From the NCBI GenBank assembly GCA_025056865.1, contig JANWVO010000029.1, positions 1-47,288 of the forward strand: a DNA stretch of 47,288 nt, written 5' to 3'. This stretch comes from Bryobacteraceae bacterium. GTDB lineage: Bacteria > Acidobacteriota > Terriglobia > Bryobacterales > Bryobacteraceae. Below the pieces are notes generated by a model that did not search any database, was not told the DNA's origin, and worked only from the letters and a program-made list of their open reading frames with translations. This document shows, one piece after another, positions 8,254 through 15,817 of the stretch. A program made the position numbers and the translations under genes. Position 1 is the first letter of the stretch, and each line of letters starts with the position of its first letter.

Positions 8254-9486
8254 ATGGCTGGCTGGCGCGCAGTCGTTGGCGTGGGCGGAGGCATCGCCGC
8301 TTACAAGGCGGCCGAGCTCGTGCGCGCCCTCTCGCAGCGGGGCATCCAGTCCACCGTGGTGATGACCGCCGCCGCGCAGGAGTTCATCCGTCCGCTCACC
8401 TTCGCCGCTCTCAGCGGGCGCAAGGTCATCACCACGCTGTTCGGCTCGACGCCCGATGAAGTGCTCGCTTCCAGCGTTGAGCACATCGCCGTCGCCCGCG
8501 AGCACGACATCCTCATCGTCGCGCCCGCCACCGCGGATCTGCTCGGCAAGTTCGCCAACGGCCTGGCCGATGATTTCCTCTCCACGCTCTATCTCGCCTT
8601 CGACCGCCAGGTCCTGCTCGCTCCCAGCATGAACACGGCCATGTGGCTGCACCCGGCCACGCAGGCCAACGCCGCCGCGCTGCGCGCCCGCGGCAACGTC
8701 GTCATGGAGCCGGAAGCAGGCGAACTCGCCTGCGGCGAGACGGGCCCCGGGCGCCTGCCCGAGCCCGGGCGCATCGCCGAAGAAGCCCATTACCTGTTGG
8801 CCCGCCGCCACGACCTCGACGGCGAAACCGTGCTTGTCACCGCCGGTCCCACCCGCGAACCCATCGACCCGGTCCGCTTCCTCTCCAACCGCTCCAGCGG
8901 CAAGATGGGTTACGCGCTGGCCGAGGCCGCCGCATGGCGCGGCGCGCGCGTCATTCTCGTCAGCGGCCCGGTCGAGCTGGAACCCCCGTTGCACGTCGAA
9001 CTCGTCCGCGTCGAAACCGCCCGCGAGATGCGCGACGCCGTCCTTTCGCGCCTGCCGGAATGCTCCATTGTCATCAAGAGCGCGGCCGTCGCCGACTACC
9101 ACGTCGCCAACGTCCCCACGCAGAAGCTGAAGAAAACCGCCACCCGGCTCTCGCTCGAGCTCGACCCCACGCCCGACATCCTCGCCGAATGTGGTGCCGA
9201 AATCGAGCGCGCACAGCGCGGCCAGCTCCTCATCGGCTTCGCCGCAGAAACCGAAAACGTCGTCGCTGAGGCCCGGCGCAAGCTGAAGGCCAAGCGCTGC
9301 CACATGGTCGTGGCCAACAACGTCGCCGCCGAAGGGCTCGGCTTTGAAAGCGACGAGAACGAGGTCACGCTGGTCACACAGGCCGGCGACGTGATCGAAG
9401 TACCCCGCGCGTCCAAGCGGGAAATCGCCGACCGGATTCTCGACGAGGCGCTCAGGCTCCGCCTCGCCCTCTACAGCCGGAGTTGA
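8254..9486 (+). CDS. coaBC: Bifunctional phosphopantothenoylcysteine decarboxylase / phosphopantothenate-cysteine ligase
   Basis: A 410-residue fusion of the two middle steps of coenzyme A synthesis, at the family's usual length. The N-terminal flavoprotein half (CoaC) shows the active-site histidine in SVEHIAVA, the substrate clamp PSMNTAMW and the essential cysteine in ACGETGPGRL. The C-terminal half (CoaB) starts near residue 192 with TAGPTREPIDPVRFLSN and SSGKMGYALAEAA, binding CTP. Together they convert 4'-phosphopantothenate to 4'-phosphopantetheine via the cysteine adduct. A GGGAGG box 6 nt before the ATG supports the start. It lies 18 nt after rpoZ. Confidence 0.96.
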   Translation: MAGWRAVVGVGGGIAAYKAAELVRALSQRGIQSTVVMTAAAQEFIRPLTFAALSGRKVITTLFGSTPDEVLASSVEHIAVAREHDILIVAPATADLLGKFANGLADDFLSTLYLAFDRQVLLAPSMNTAMWLHPATQANAAALRARGNVVMEPEAGELACGETGPGRLPEPGRIAEEAHYLLARRHDLDGETVLVTAGPTREPIDPVRFLSNRSSGKMGYALAEAAAWRGARVILVSGPVELEPPLHVELVRVETAREMRDAVLSRLPECSIVIKSAAVADYHVANVPTQKLKKTATRLSLELDPTPDILAECGAEIERAQRGQLLIGFAAETENVVAEARRKLKAKRCHMVVANNVAAEGLGFESDENEVTLVTQAGDVIEVPRASKREIADRILDEALRLRLALYSRS

Positions 9487-9493
9487 CCTCGGC

Positions 9494-10417
9494 ATGGACC
9501 GCCAGGAGCTGCGCCGCTGGCTCGAGTTTTACCGCGATCTCGGCGTCGATACGCTCTATCTGCCGCAAGGCGCGCCGGCAATGTGGCAAAACGAACCGGA
9601 GCCGCCTTCATCCCGCTCACAGGAAAGGACTTCCGCTCCGTCCGCGCCGCCGCCGCAGATTGTGCAAAACGAACCGAAACCGTCGCCCCCCCAGCCGCTG
9701 CCTGCCGCTGCTGATGCGCCCGCCGCGGCCCGTCGGACAATGCAGAACGAACCGAAGCCCGCCGCCCGCCCCGCCGCCGCGCCGCAGCTCGTGCCGCTGT
9801 TCGATGCCGGTCCCGAAGGCGACTCGCTCGAACGCATCCAGGCCGACATCGGCGACTGCCGCCGCTGCCGGCTCTGCGAGGGCCGCACGAACATCGTCTT
9901 CGGCAGCGGCAACCCGCAGGCAAGGCTCGTCTTCGTCGGTGAGGGGCCAGGCGAGGAGGAAGACCTTCAGGGGCTGCCCTTCGTGGGCCGCGCCGGGCAA
10001 CTGCTGACGCAGATGATCAACAACACCGCGGCCAAAGAAGGCATGTGGGTGCGGCGCGAGCACGTCTACATCTGCAACGTGGTCAAGTGCCGCCCGCCGA
10101 AAAACCGCGCGCCGGAGCCGGACGAGATGGAAATCTGCGGCCAGTTCCTCTACCGCCAGCTCAGCGTCATCCGCCCGCGCGCCATCTGCGCGCTCGGCGC
10201 CACGGCGGCCAGGGCGCTGCTCGGAGCCAAAGAAGGCATCACGAAGCTCCGCGGCCGCTGGCACATGTGGCGCGACATCCCGGTGATGCCCACCTACCAT
10301 CCTTCCTACCTGCTGCGCCCCTACAACCAGAACGCCAAGCGCGAGGCGTGGGAAGACCTCAAGAAGGTGCTGCACTATGTCTACGACGAGCCGCCGCGGC
10401 CTCTTTCTGACTTTTGA
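9494..10417 (+). CDS. Family 4 (4Fe-4S) uracil-DNA glycosylase with a repeat-bearing N-terminal linker
   Basis: A 307-residue protein; the catalytic domain begins near residue 112. Four cysteines fit the cluster ligands of family 4 enzymes: C122 and C125 (DCRRCRLC), C199 (VVKCRPP) and C215. Motif 1 is GEGPGEEED (149-157) followed by LPFVGRAGQLL, and the C-terminal HPSYLLR motif is present. It should remove uracil from DNA. Residues 1-25 are a short helical piece often found in front of this domain. Residues 30-95 are a Pro/Ala linker with three QNEP copies (see the repeat entry). The gene overlaps tmk by 41 nt. The linker is longer than in the plain enzyme. Confidence 0.92.
   Translation: MDRQELRRWLEFYRDLGVDTLYLPQGAPAMWQNEPEPPSSRSQERTSAPSAPPPQIVQNEPKPSPPQPLPAAADAPAAARRTMQNEPKPAARPAAAPQLVPLFDAGPEGDSLERIQADIGDCRRCRLCEGRTNIVFGSGNPQARLVFVGEGPGEEEDLQGLPFVGRAGQLLTQMINNTAAKEGMWVRREHVYICNVVKCRPPKNRAPEPDEMEICGQFLYRQLSVIRPRAICALGATAARALLGAKEGITKLRGRWHMWRDIPVMPTYHPSYLLRPYNQNAKREAWEDLKKVLHYVYDEPPRPLSDF
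9581..9760 (+). repeat. Three dispersed copies of a short CAAAACGAACCG-type repeat inside the UDG linker
   Basis: Copies start near 9586, 9662 and 9741 and read CAAAACGAACCG, CAAAACGAACCG and CAGAACGAACCG. Each encodes QNEP followed by E/K-P. The copies are 76-79 nt apart with unrelated Pro/Ala-rich sequence between them. The same words in another frame give KTNR. They could be a mobile-like miniature repeat family that settled in a tolerant linker, or simply protein-level repeats. Confidence 0.6.
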
Positions 10418-11036
10418 GGGCCTGGACGGCTGCGGCAAGACGACGCAGATGCGCCGGCTGGCCGAACGGCTGCGCGCTGCGGGCGAAGACGTCGTCGAGC
10501 TCGCCGAGCCCGGCACCACCGGAATCGGCAGGAAAATCCGCGCCATTCTGCTCGATCCGGCGCATGCAAACATGTCGCCAGTGGCGGAAATGCTGCTGTA
10601 TTTCGCCGCGCGCGCGCAGACGGTGGACGAAATTCTCCGCCCGGCGCTCGAGGCCGGGCGCACCGTCCTGAGCGACCGCTGGACGGATTCCACCCGCGCC
10701 TACCAGGGCTACGGGCGCGGCCTTGCGCTGGACTGGATCGACCAGCTCGACCGCATCGCCTGCCGCGGGATTGAGCCGGACCTGACCCTCCTCGTCGATA
10801 TCGACGTTGACACCGGCCTCGCGCGCGCCCGGCGGCGCAATGCCGAAAACGGCGGCGGCGACGGAACGCGCATGGACGAACAGGCCCGCGCCTTTTACGA
10901 GCGCGTGGCCGCAGGCTACGTCAGCCTGGCCGCGGCCCATCCGCGCATCGTCCGCGTCGACGGCTCGGGCGGCCCGGAGGAAGTGGAGCAGCGCGTCTGG
11001 CGCGCCCTCGAGCAGTTCCGGAGGAGCCGTGTTTGA
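10377..11036 (+). CDS. tmk: Thymidylate kinase
   Basis: A 219-residue dTMP kinase with P-loop GLDGCGKTT (15-23), the DR(W)xxS motif in SDRWTDSTRAYQGYGRG, and a lid region around the GTRMDEQ segment. It phosphorylates dTMP to dTDP for DNA synthesis. The start lies inside the UDG gene by 41 nt, and its end overlaps the GTG start of holB by 8 nt, so udg-tmk-holB are probably translated together. The tmk-holB pairing is common in bacteria and fits a replication role. Confidence 0.94.
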   Translation: MSTTSRRGLFLTFEGLDGCGKTTQMRRLAERLRAAGEDVVELAEPGTTGIGRKIRAILLDPAHANMSPVAEMLLYFAARAQTVDEILRPALEAGRTVLSDRWTDSTRAYQGYGRGLALDWIDQLDRIACRGIEPDLTLLVDIDVDTGLARARRRNAENGGGDGTRMDEQARAFYERVAAGYVSLAAAHPRIVRVDGSGGPEEVEQRVWRALEQFRRSRV

Positions 11037-12102
11037 GAACTTCTTCGGCAACCGTTTCGTGGCGGAGTCGCTCGCCCGGATGATCGACGCCGGCCGCATC
11101 CCGCAGACCCTCCTGCTGGCCGGCCCCGAGGGCGTGGGCAAGGCGACGCTGGCCCGCCGCTTCGCCGCCCGTCTGCTGGCGCAATGCGCCCCCGGGGCGG
11201 CGGAAGAAATCCGGAGAAAGATCGAGCAGGACGACCTCAGCCTGCCAGAAAACCGCAAAATTCTCGAAGAACGGGAAAAATGGCCGAGCGAAAAACGCGC
11301 CGAAGAGCCGCTGTTTTTCTCCAGCCACCCGGATTTTGTCACCTTCTGCCCGGAAGGCCCGCTGCGGCAGATCTCCATCCAGCAGATGCGCCTGGCGCGC
11401 ACGCGCGCCCAGCTCCGCCCGCTGAAAGGGCAGTGGCGGGTCTTCCTCATCGACCGCATGGACCGCGCCGGCGCGCAGGCGGCCGACGCGCTGCTCAAAA
11501 CGCTCGAGGAGCCGCCGCCGCATCTGGTGCTGATCCTCACGGCGGAGAACCCCTACGAGCTGCCGCCCACCATCCGCTCGCGCTCAGTGGCCTTCTGGAT
11601 GACGCCGCTCAGCGACGCCGAAATGGAAGAGGCGGCGCGGGCTCTCGGCTGGAAGGATGCGGCGCGCCGCATCGCGCTCGCGGGAGGCTGTCCGGGCGTG
11701 GCCGCGTCGATGGACCTGGCCGAATATGAGAAGCGCCGCGCGGTGGCGCTGGCGATGCTGGAGTCGGCAGCCGGAACAGCCAGTTTCGCCGATTGGGTGA
11801 AGAAGAGCCAGGGGCTGCTGGCCAGCCGCACGGAGAAGCTGGCCCATTGCCTGAAGCCGCTTTACGCGCTGCTGGAAGACATCCTTGTGTTGCAGGCTGG
11901 CGGCGGCCGTCTGCGCAATGAAGACGTGCGCCCGGCGCTCGAAAAGCTGGCCGCGCGCGTCAGCTTCGAATGGGTGCGCGAAGCGGTGGCTCTGGCCGAC
12001 GCCTGGGACGGGCTCGAGCGGCGCAACGTGCAGAAGGCCGCCGTGGCGGATCAGTTCGTCGTCAGGCTGGCCGAAGCCTCCAGGGCCGCCCGCTGGAGCT
12101 GA
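11029..12102 (+). CDS. holB: DNA polymerase III delta-prime subunit
   Basis: A 357-residue clamp-loader subunit. I start it at the GTG at 11029, which has GGAGGAG about 4 nt before it and overlaps the tmk end; the longer open frame upstream is a shadow of tmk. Features include ENFFGNRFVAESLARMIDAGRIPQ in two overlapping stretches, P-loop GPEGVGKATL, and the sensor segment ADALLKTLEEPP, all typical of HolB/DnaX-like AAA+ folds. The zinc-binding cysteines found in E. coli delta-prime are not present. The last 52 nt overlap the tail of cheW on the other strand. Confidence 0.9.
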   Translation: MFENFFGNRFVAESLARMIDAGRIPQTLLLAGPEGVGKATLARRFAARLLAQCAPGAAEEIRRKIEQDDLSLPENRKILEEREKWPSEKRAEEPLFFSSHPDFVTFCPEGPLRQISIQQMRLARTRAQLRPLKGQWRVFLIDRMDRAGAQAADALLKTLEEPPPHLVLILTAENPYELPPTIRSRSVAFWMTPLSDAEMEEAARALGWKDAARRIALAGGCPGVAASMDLAEYEKRRAVALAMLESAAGTASFADWVKKSQGLLASRTEKLAHCLKPLYALLEDILVLQAGGGRLRNEDVRPALEKLAARVSFEWVREAVALADAWDGLERRNVQKAAVADQFVVRLAEASRAARWS

Positions 12103-12500
12103 TCAAGGTCGAGCACTTCCCGCCACGACTCTCCCAGCCGGATCCGGCCAGGAGGGCGGTAGAAGGCGGCAGGCACTTCCTCGATCCGCGAGATCGAATC
12201 CACCGCGAGTGCGAAGGCGGCATCGGCCGGCGGCGCCTCGTGACGAGCGCCGTCGCGGATCAGCAGCAGGCAGGAGCGGGCCGCAGCCCGCCGCGGCTCC
12301 AGCCCCAGCAGCCCGTGCGGCTCCACCACCGGCACGGAGCGCCCGTCCAGGCGCACATACGACTGCGCCACGGCGTTGTCCGGCGCCGGCTCCAGATCGG
12401 CCGTGCGCAGCAGCATCATGCCGCACACCCTCGCCGCCGGCACGCCATAGTCGCGCCCGGCCAGGCGCACAATCACGAATCGAAGAGGCGGAGCGGGCAT
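12051..12500 (-). CDS. cheW: CheW-like chemotaxis coupling protein
   Basis: A 149-residue single CheW domain protein: FVIVRLAGRDYGVPAARV at the start, VPVVEPHGLLGL in the middle and the closing IEEVPAAFY region fit the SH3-like fold that links receptors to CheA. The ATG at 12500 is chosen; a TTG at 12515 would add five residues and overlap the cheX stop. It is the third gene of a cheY-cheX-cheW operon. The sequence is divergent from textbook CheW, so it could also be an adaptor for another signalling array or part of a surface-motility pathway. The end overlaps holB tail to tail by 52 nt. Confidence 0.78.
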   Translation of the reverse strand: MPAPPLRFVIVRLAGRDYGVPAARVCGMMLLRTADLEPAPDNAVAQSYVRLDGRSVPVVEPHGLLGLEPRRAAARSCLLLIRDGARHEAPPADAAFALAVDSISRIEEVPAAFYRPPGRIRLGESWREVLDLDQLQRAALEASASLTTN

Positions 12501-12507
12501 GGCCGTG

Positions 12508-13041
12508 TCACTCAATCGACAGCACCGCCGTCACCTGCTCGCGCGCCGGGCGCCCCAGCGTCGCTCCGTCGCGGCTCGGCGCCAGGCACAGGTGCACTTC
12601 GATCACCTCCCCGTCCAGATGGAACGGAACCACCGTCCACTTGCTCCGCGCCACGCTCCGCGTGGTGAAGTTGCGCCCGTAGACCACCGTGGGAATCGAC
12701 AACCCCATCGGCCCGAGCTCCTCTTCCAGCGCCGTCTTCACGTTGCCGAGCACCATGTTGGTGATCTCGCCCACCGCGTCCAGCACCTCTTCGTTGATCG
12801 CCTCGTAAGGCTGCATCAGCAGTTGCGAGGCCAGCCGCATCGCCATCGGCGCCGTGCAGGAAAACGTGCCCGACCCGGCCCAGCGGCCCGCCAGCCCGAT
12901 CAGCGCGATCACGCCTTCCGACGGGCCCGGCGCCGAATCGTGCACATACGGCTCGCCGTCGGCCAGCTCCAGCCCCAGCATCGTCGTGAACACGTCGCGG
13001 GTGGAGTGGCGAATCAATGAGACAAGCTTTTCGTGCGTCAC
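12508..13041 (-). CDS. cheX: CheX-like CheY-P phosphatase
   Basis: A 177-residue protein of the CheC/CheX/FliY fold. The catalytic ExxN signature is E92-I-T-N95 in DAVGEITNMVLGNVK, and the family's second half (AREQVTAVLSIE at the end) is present. CheX dephosphorylates CheY-P, ending the signal. The start is GTG at 13041 with GGAGGGAGG about 7 nt upstream. It lies 27 nt after cheY and just before cheW, so a phosphatase and its substrate are made together. No flagellar or receptor genes are in the window. Confidence 0.85.
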   Translation of the reverse strand: MTHEKLVSLIRHSTRDVFTTMLGLELADGEPYVHDSAPGPSEGVIALIGLAGRWAGSGTFSCTAPMAMRLASQLLMQPYEAINEEVLDAVGEITNMVLGNVKTALEEELGPMGLSIPTVVYGRNFTTRSVARSKWTVVPFHLDGEVIEVHLCLAPSRDGATLGRPAREQVTAVLSIE

Positions 13042-13068
13042 CTCGCTTCCTCCCTCCGGCGCGGGCCG

Positions 13069-13440
13069 TTAGAACAGCCCCGCCAGCTTCTCCTTGATCT
13101 GCTCGGCAGTGAAGGGCTTGCGCACATAGCCCGACGCGCCCAGGTTCACCGCCTCCATCACCCGCGAGCTCGATCCCTCCGTGGTGACCATGATCACCGG
13201 CACGTCGCGCGTCGCCTCCTGCGCCTTCAGCGCGCCGAGCAGCGCCAGCCCGTCCATGTTCGGCATGTTGATGTCGGACAGGATCAGCCCCACCTTGTGC
13301 GTCTTCAGCTTCTCGAGCGCCTCCACGCCGTCGCCCGCCTCGATCACCTTCCCCAGCGGCACGTCGGCCTGAAGCAGCACCCGGTGCAGGATCTTGCGGA
13401 TGGCGGCCGAGTCGTCGACGATCATCACGTCCACAGGCAT
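13069..13440 (-). CDS. cheY: Single-domain response regulator, CheY-like
   Basis: A 123-residue receiver domain with no output domain. The acid pair D9/D10, phosphoacceptor D56 (LSDINMPNMDG), switch Thr at 86-87 (MVTTEG) and the invariant lysine 108 (YVRKPF) are all present. It should be phosphorylated by a CheA-type kinase outside the window and reset by the adjacent CheX. A GGGAGGTGA box stands about 10 nt before the ATG. It is the first gene of the three-gene operon and is divergent from the SDR gene with 95 nt between. Confidence 0.92.
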   Translation of the reverse strand: MPVDVMIVDDSAAIRKILHRVLLQADVPLGKVIEAGDGVEALEKLKTHKVGLILSDINMPNMDGLALLGALKAQEATRDVPVIMVTTEGSSSRVMEAVNLGASGYVRKPFTAEQIKEKLAGLF

Positions 13441-13535
13441 CAGCAGGTCACCTCCCTGTTCCTGCTGGCCCTTATCGGACGCACGCGCGGGATCGTGAGA
13501 AAAACAGACGCCGCGGTTCGGCTAGGCTGGACAAC

Positions 13536-14318
13536 ATGAGCGTGGAGAAATGGTTCCGCCTCGACGGGCGGCGCGCGCTGGTGGCCGGAGCCAGCCGCGG
13601 CATCGGGCTCGCCATCGCCGAAGCGCTGGCGCGCGCCGGCGCCGACACCGTGCTCGCCTCCCGCAATCGGAAAGCTCTCGAAGAGGCCGCCGCGCGGCTC
13701 CGCGCCGGGGGCTGCCGCGCCGAAGCGCTCCAGCTCGACATCGCCTCCCGCGAGTCCCGGCTGCGCGCCGCTGAAGCCGCCGGCGCGGTCGACATCCTGT
13801 TCAACGTCGCCGGCATGAACATCCGCAAGCCGATGACCGGCTATACGCCAGAGGAGTACGCGCGCATCGTCGAGACCAACCTCACCGGCCTGTTCGAGCT
13901 GACGCAGGCCGTCGGCCGCGGCATGATCGCGCGCGGCCGCGGCAAGGTGGTCTTCATCGGCAGCCTCACTTCGGTGCTCGGGCTGCCCTACGCCTCCGTC
14001 TATGGCACGACGAAAGCGGCCCTGGCCGGGCTGACGCGGATGCTCGCGGCCGAATGGGGCCGCCACGGCATCCAGGTCAACTGCATCGCGCCGGGCTTCA
14101 TCCTCACCGACCTGAACCGCCAGATGTGGCAGGCCCCCGAGATGCGCGAATGGCTCAAGGGCACGCAGCCGATCCCGCGGCTGGGCGCGCCCGAGGACAT
14201 CGCTCCGCTGGCCGTCTTCCTGGCCGGCAGCGGCTCGGACTACATCACCGGGCAGGTGATCGCCGTCGACGGCGGCTTCTCCACCACCAGCGTCTGGCCG
14301 TTCGAGCCCGCACCGTGA
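13536..14318 (+). CDS. Short-chain dehydrogenase/reductase (gluconate 5-dehydrogenase-like)
   Basis: A 260-residue classical SDR. The cofactor motif is GASRGIG (about 19-25), NVAG follows at about 91, and the catalytic S-Y-K is seen in IGSLTSVLGLPYASVYGTTKAA. The C-terminal ITGQVIAVDGGF block is standard. The general pattern, with a VEKWFRLDGRRALV opening, is like gluconate 5-dehydrogenase or 3-oxoacyl reductases. It reduces or oxidises a secondary alcohol with NAD(P)H; substrate unknown. No pathway neighbours help. The arginines just after GAS favour NADPH, but this is weak evidence. Confidence 0.85.
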   Translation: MSVEKWFRLDGRRALVAGASRGIGLAIAEALARAGADTVLASRNRKALEEAAARLRAGGCRAEALQLDIASRESRLRAAEAAGAVDILFNVAGMNIRKPMTGYTPEEYARIVETNLTGLFELTQAVGRGMIARGRGKVVFIGSLTSVLGLPYASVYGTTKAALAGLTRMLAAEWGRHGIQVNCIAPGFILTDLNRQMWQAPEMREWLKGTQPIPRLGAPEDIAPLAVFLAGSGSDYITGQVIAVDGGFSTTSVWPFEPAP

Positions 14319-14410
14319 GGCCAGGATTCAGAGCGGAAGGTCCTGTTCTCTGGCGCCGTTCGCCTCTCTTGTATCTGGAACGGACAAGGGGTAAAGAGAG
14401 GGGGTGGGTC

Positions 14411-15060
14411 GTGGCCCTGGTTCGCACACGGACGGGGCTGGCTGCTCTGTGGATCCTGCAAGCCCTGTGGGCGGCACGGCTTCCTTGCAAGCTGTACACG
14501 CAGGCCGGCGGGCTGCCCCATCACTACTCCACCGGACGGCTCCGTGACTCGCGGGGACTGGTCTGGATCGGAACCGAGGAAGGTCTGGCGCGGCTCCGCC
14601 GCGGCCAGTGGGAGCACTTCGGGCCGGCAGCGGGCGCGCCAGCCGGATTCGTGCATGCGTCGCAGTTCGACCGCCGGGGACGGCTGTGGGTGGCCAGCGC
14701 CGACGGGCTGCGCCGCATCGACGACCCGGAGCGGAGAGGCCCGGATTCCGCCGTTACGGGGAGGCGCATGGCCTGCCCGGGCGGAACATCACGGCGCCTG
14801 CCGAAGACCGTCCGGGCCGGATCTGCCCGGGCATGCACAGCCGGGCGACCCGTCTGGATCCGGATGCGCTGGAGGAGCGCAGCCTGCGAGTGGCAGGTGT
14901 TGGGAACAGCGGAAGGGGATGTCCGCGGGCATCGGAATCGGGGCGTCCTTGCGCAGGCTGGGCTGGAGTCCGGCGCATCGCGAACCGGGTGCGCCCCGTG
15001 GCCGATGGGAAAGCGCGGGCGCCGGGACGCCGCCGGATGACAGGAGTTGCCATGCCGGAA
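14411..15060 (+). pseudogene. Decayed two-component-regulator propeller protein (N-terminal remnant, frameshifted)
   Basis: Starting from a GTG at 14411 the frame gives a signal-peptide-like stretch (LAALWILQALWAA) and then GGLPHHYSTGRLRDSRGLVWIGT and GRLWVASADGLRRIDDPE, typical propeller repeats of large periplasmic sensor proteins (PF07494) common in Acidobacteriota. Near 14730-14745 the similarity jumps to another frame, where YGEAHGLPGRNITAPAEDRPGRI and RLDPD continue the next repeats. After about 14950 only vague traces remain. No Y_Y_Y domain or kinase is left. Intact members exceed 900 residues, so this is a truncated, frameshifted fossil. The end position is approximate. Confidence 0.75.
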
Positions 15061-15127
15061 GCTTGAGGATGCCGCCACCGGCTGCGACGGGCGCGGATGG
15101 CGAGGCCGCAGAGTTCTCCGGCCAGCT

Positions 15128-15817
15128 TCAGCCGGGGCAGGGCAGCGCAGCGATGGCCTGCATGACGTCGGCTTCAGGATCGACCGGCGGGCCGAAGCGC
15201 ACCACGAGCCGGCCGGCTTCTTCTCCGATGCGCGCCGGCACCACCGGCCGCGCGATCCGCTTGAGCAGCCGGTCCACGCCCGGCAGCGCCGGGCCAATCC
15301 GGCCTGCCACGCCGGCCACTCCCTCCGGGAAGATGCCGATGGGGCAGCCAATGGCTGGCAGCTCGCGCAGCAGCCGCCGCAGCGAGCGCGCGGTGAAGGC
15401 CGGATCGGCCCCGTGAAAGCTCACCGGATAAGCCCACAGCGCATGCGCGACGCGCGGCAGCAGCAGATCGCCGGGCGAGCGGAACGACAGCGGCCCCAGG
15501 CGCCACCGCGGCCAGTTGGCCGTCACCAGCCAGCGCACGGGCGGCTCCAGCGGCCCGTAGCGCTGCACGACGGCCTGCGTGAGGACGCTGGCCGGATGCA
15601 GGATCCACAGGCCCTTGCGCTGATAATGGTTGGCCGCGAGCACGAAGCGCGGATCGGCAGGCAGATGTTCCAGACCTTCGATCCGCGGTGGCGGATTCAT
15701 GCGGGCGACCACGCGTGCGGTGAAGTCCGCCAGATCGCGGCGCGTGCCGCGGCGGATGTGGCCGGAGAGTCCAAAGACCAGATCCCACGGAACGGGATAG
15801 GAGACAGGCTCAGACAC
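15128..15817 (-). CDS. PlsC-like 1-acyltransferase, last gene of the carotenoid operon
   Basis: A 229-residue protein starting at a GTG that overlaps the glycosyltransferase stop by 8 nt, with GGAAGGG about 6-8 nt before it. The fold is read from NHYQRKG (motif I region), the IGIFPEGVAG block (motif III) and VPARIGEE near the end, typical of the PlsC/LPLAT family. Motif I is unusual: the expected aspartate of HX4D is glycine here, although the histidine is kept. In carotenoid operons acyltransferases such as CrtO of staphyloxanthin synthesis add a fatty acid to a carotenoid sugar, and that is the likely role. A phospholipid or degenerate acyltransferase is the alternative. Confidence 0.72.
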   Translation of the reverse strand: MSEPVSYPVPWDLVFGLSGHIRRGTRRDLADFTARVVARMNPPPRIEGLEHLPADPRFVLAANHYQRKGLWILHPASVLTQAVVQRYGPLEPPVRWLVTANWPRWRLGPLSFRSPGDLLLPRVAHALWAYPVSFHGADPAFTARSLRRLLRELPAIGCPIGIFPEGVAGVAGRIGPALPGVDRLLKRIARPVVPARIGEEAGRLVVRFGPPVDPEADVMQAIAALPCPG

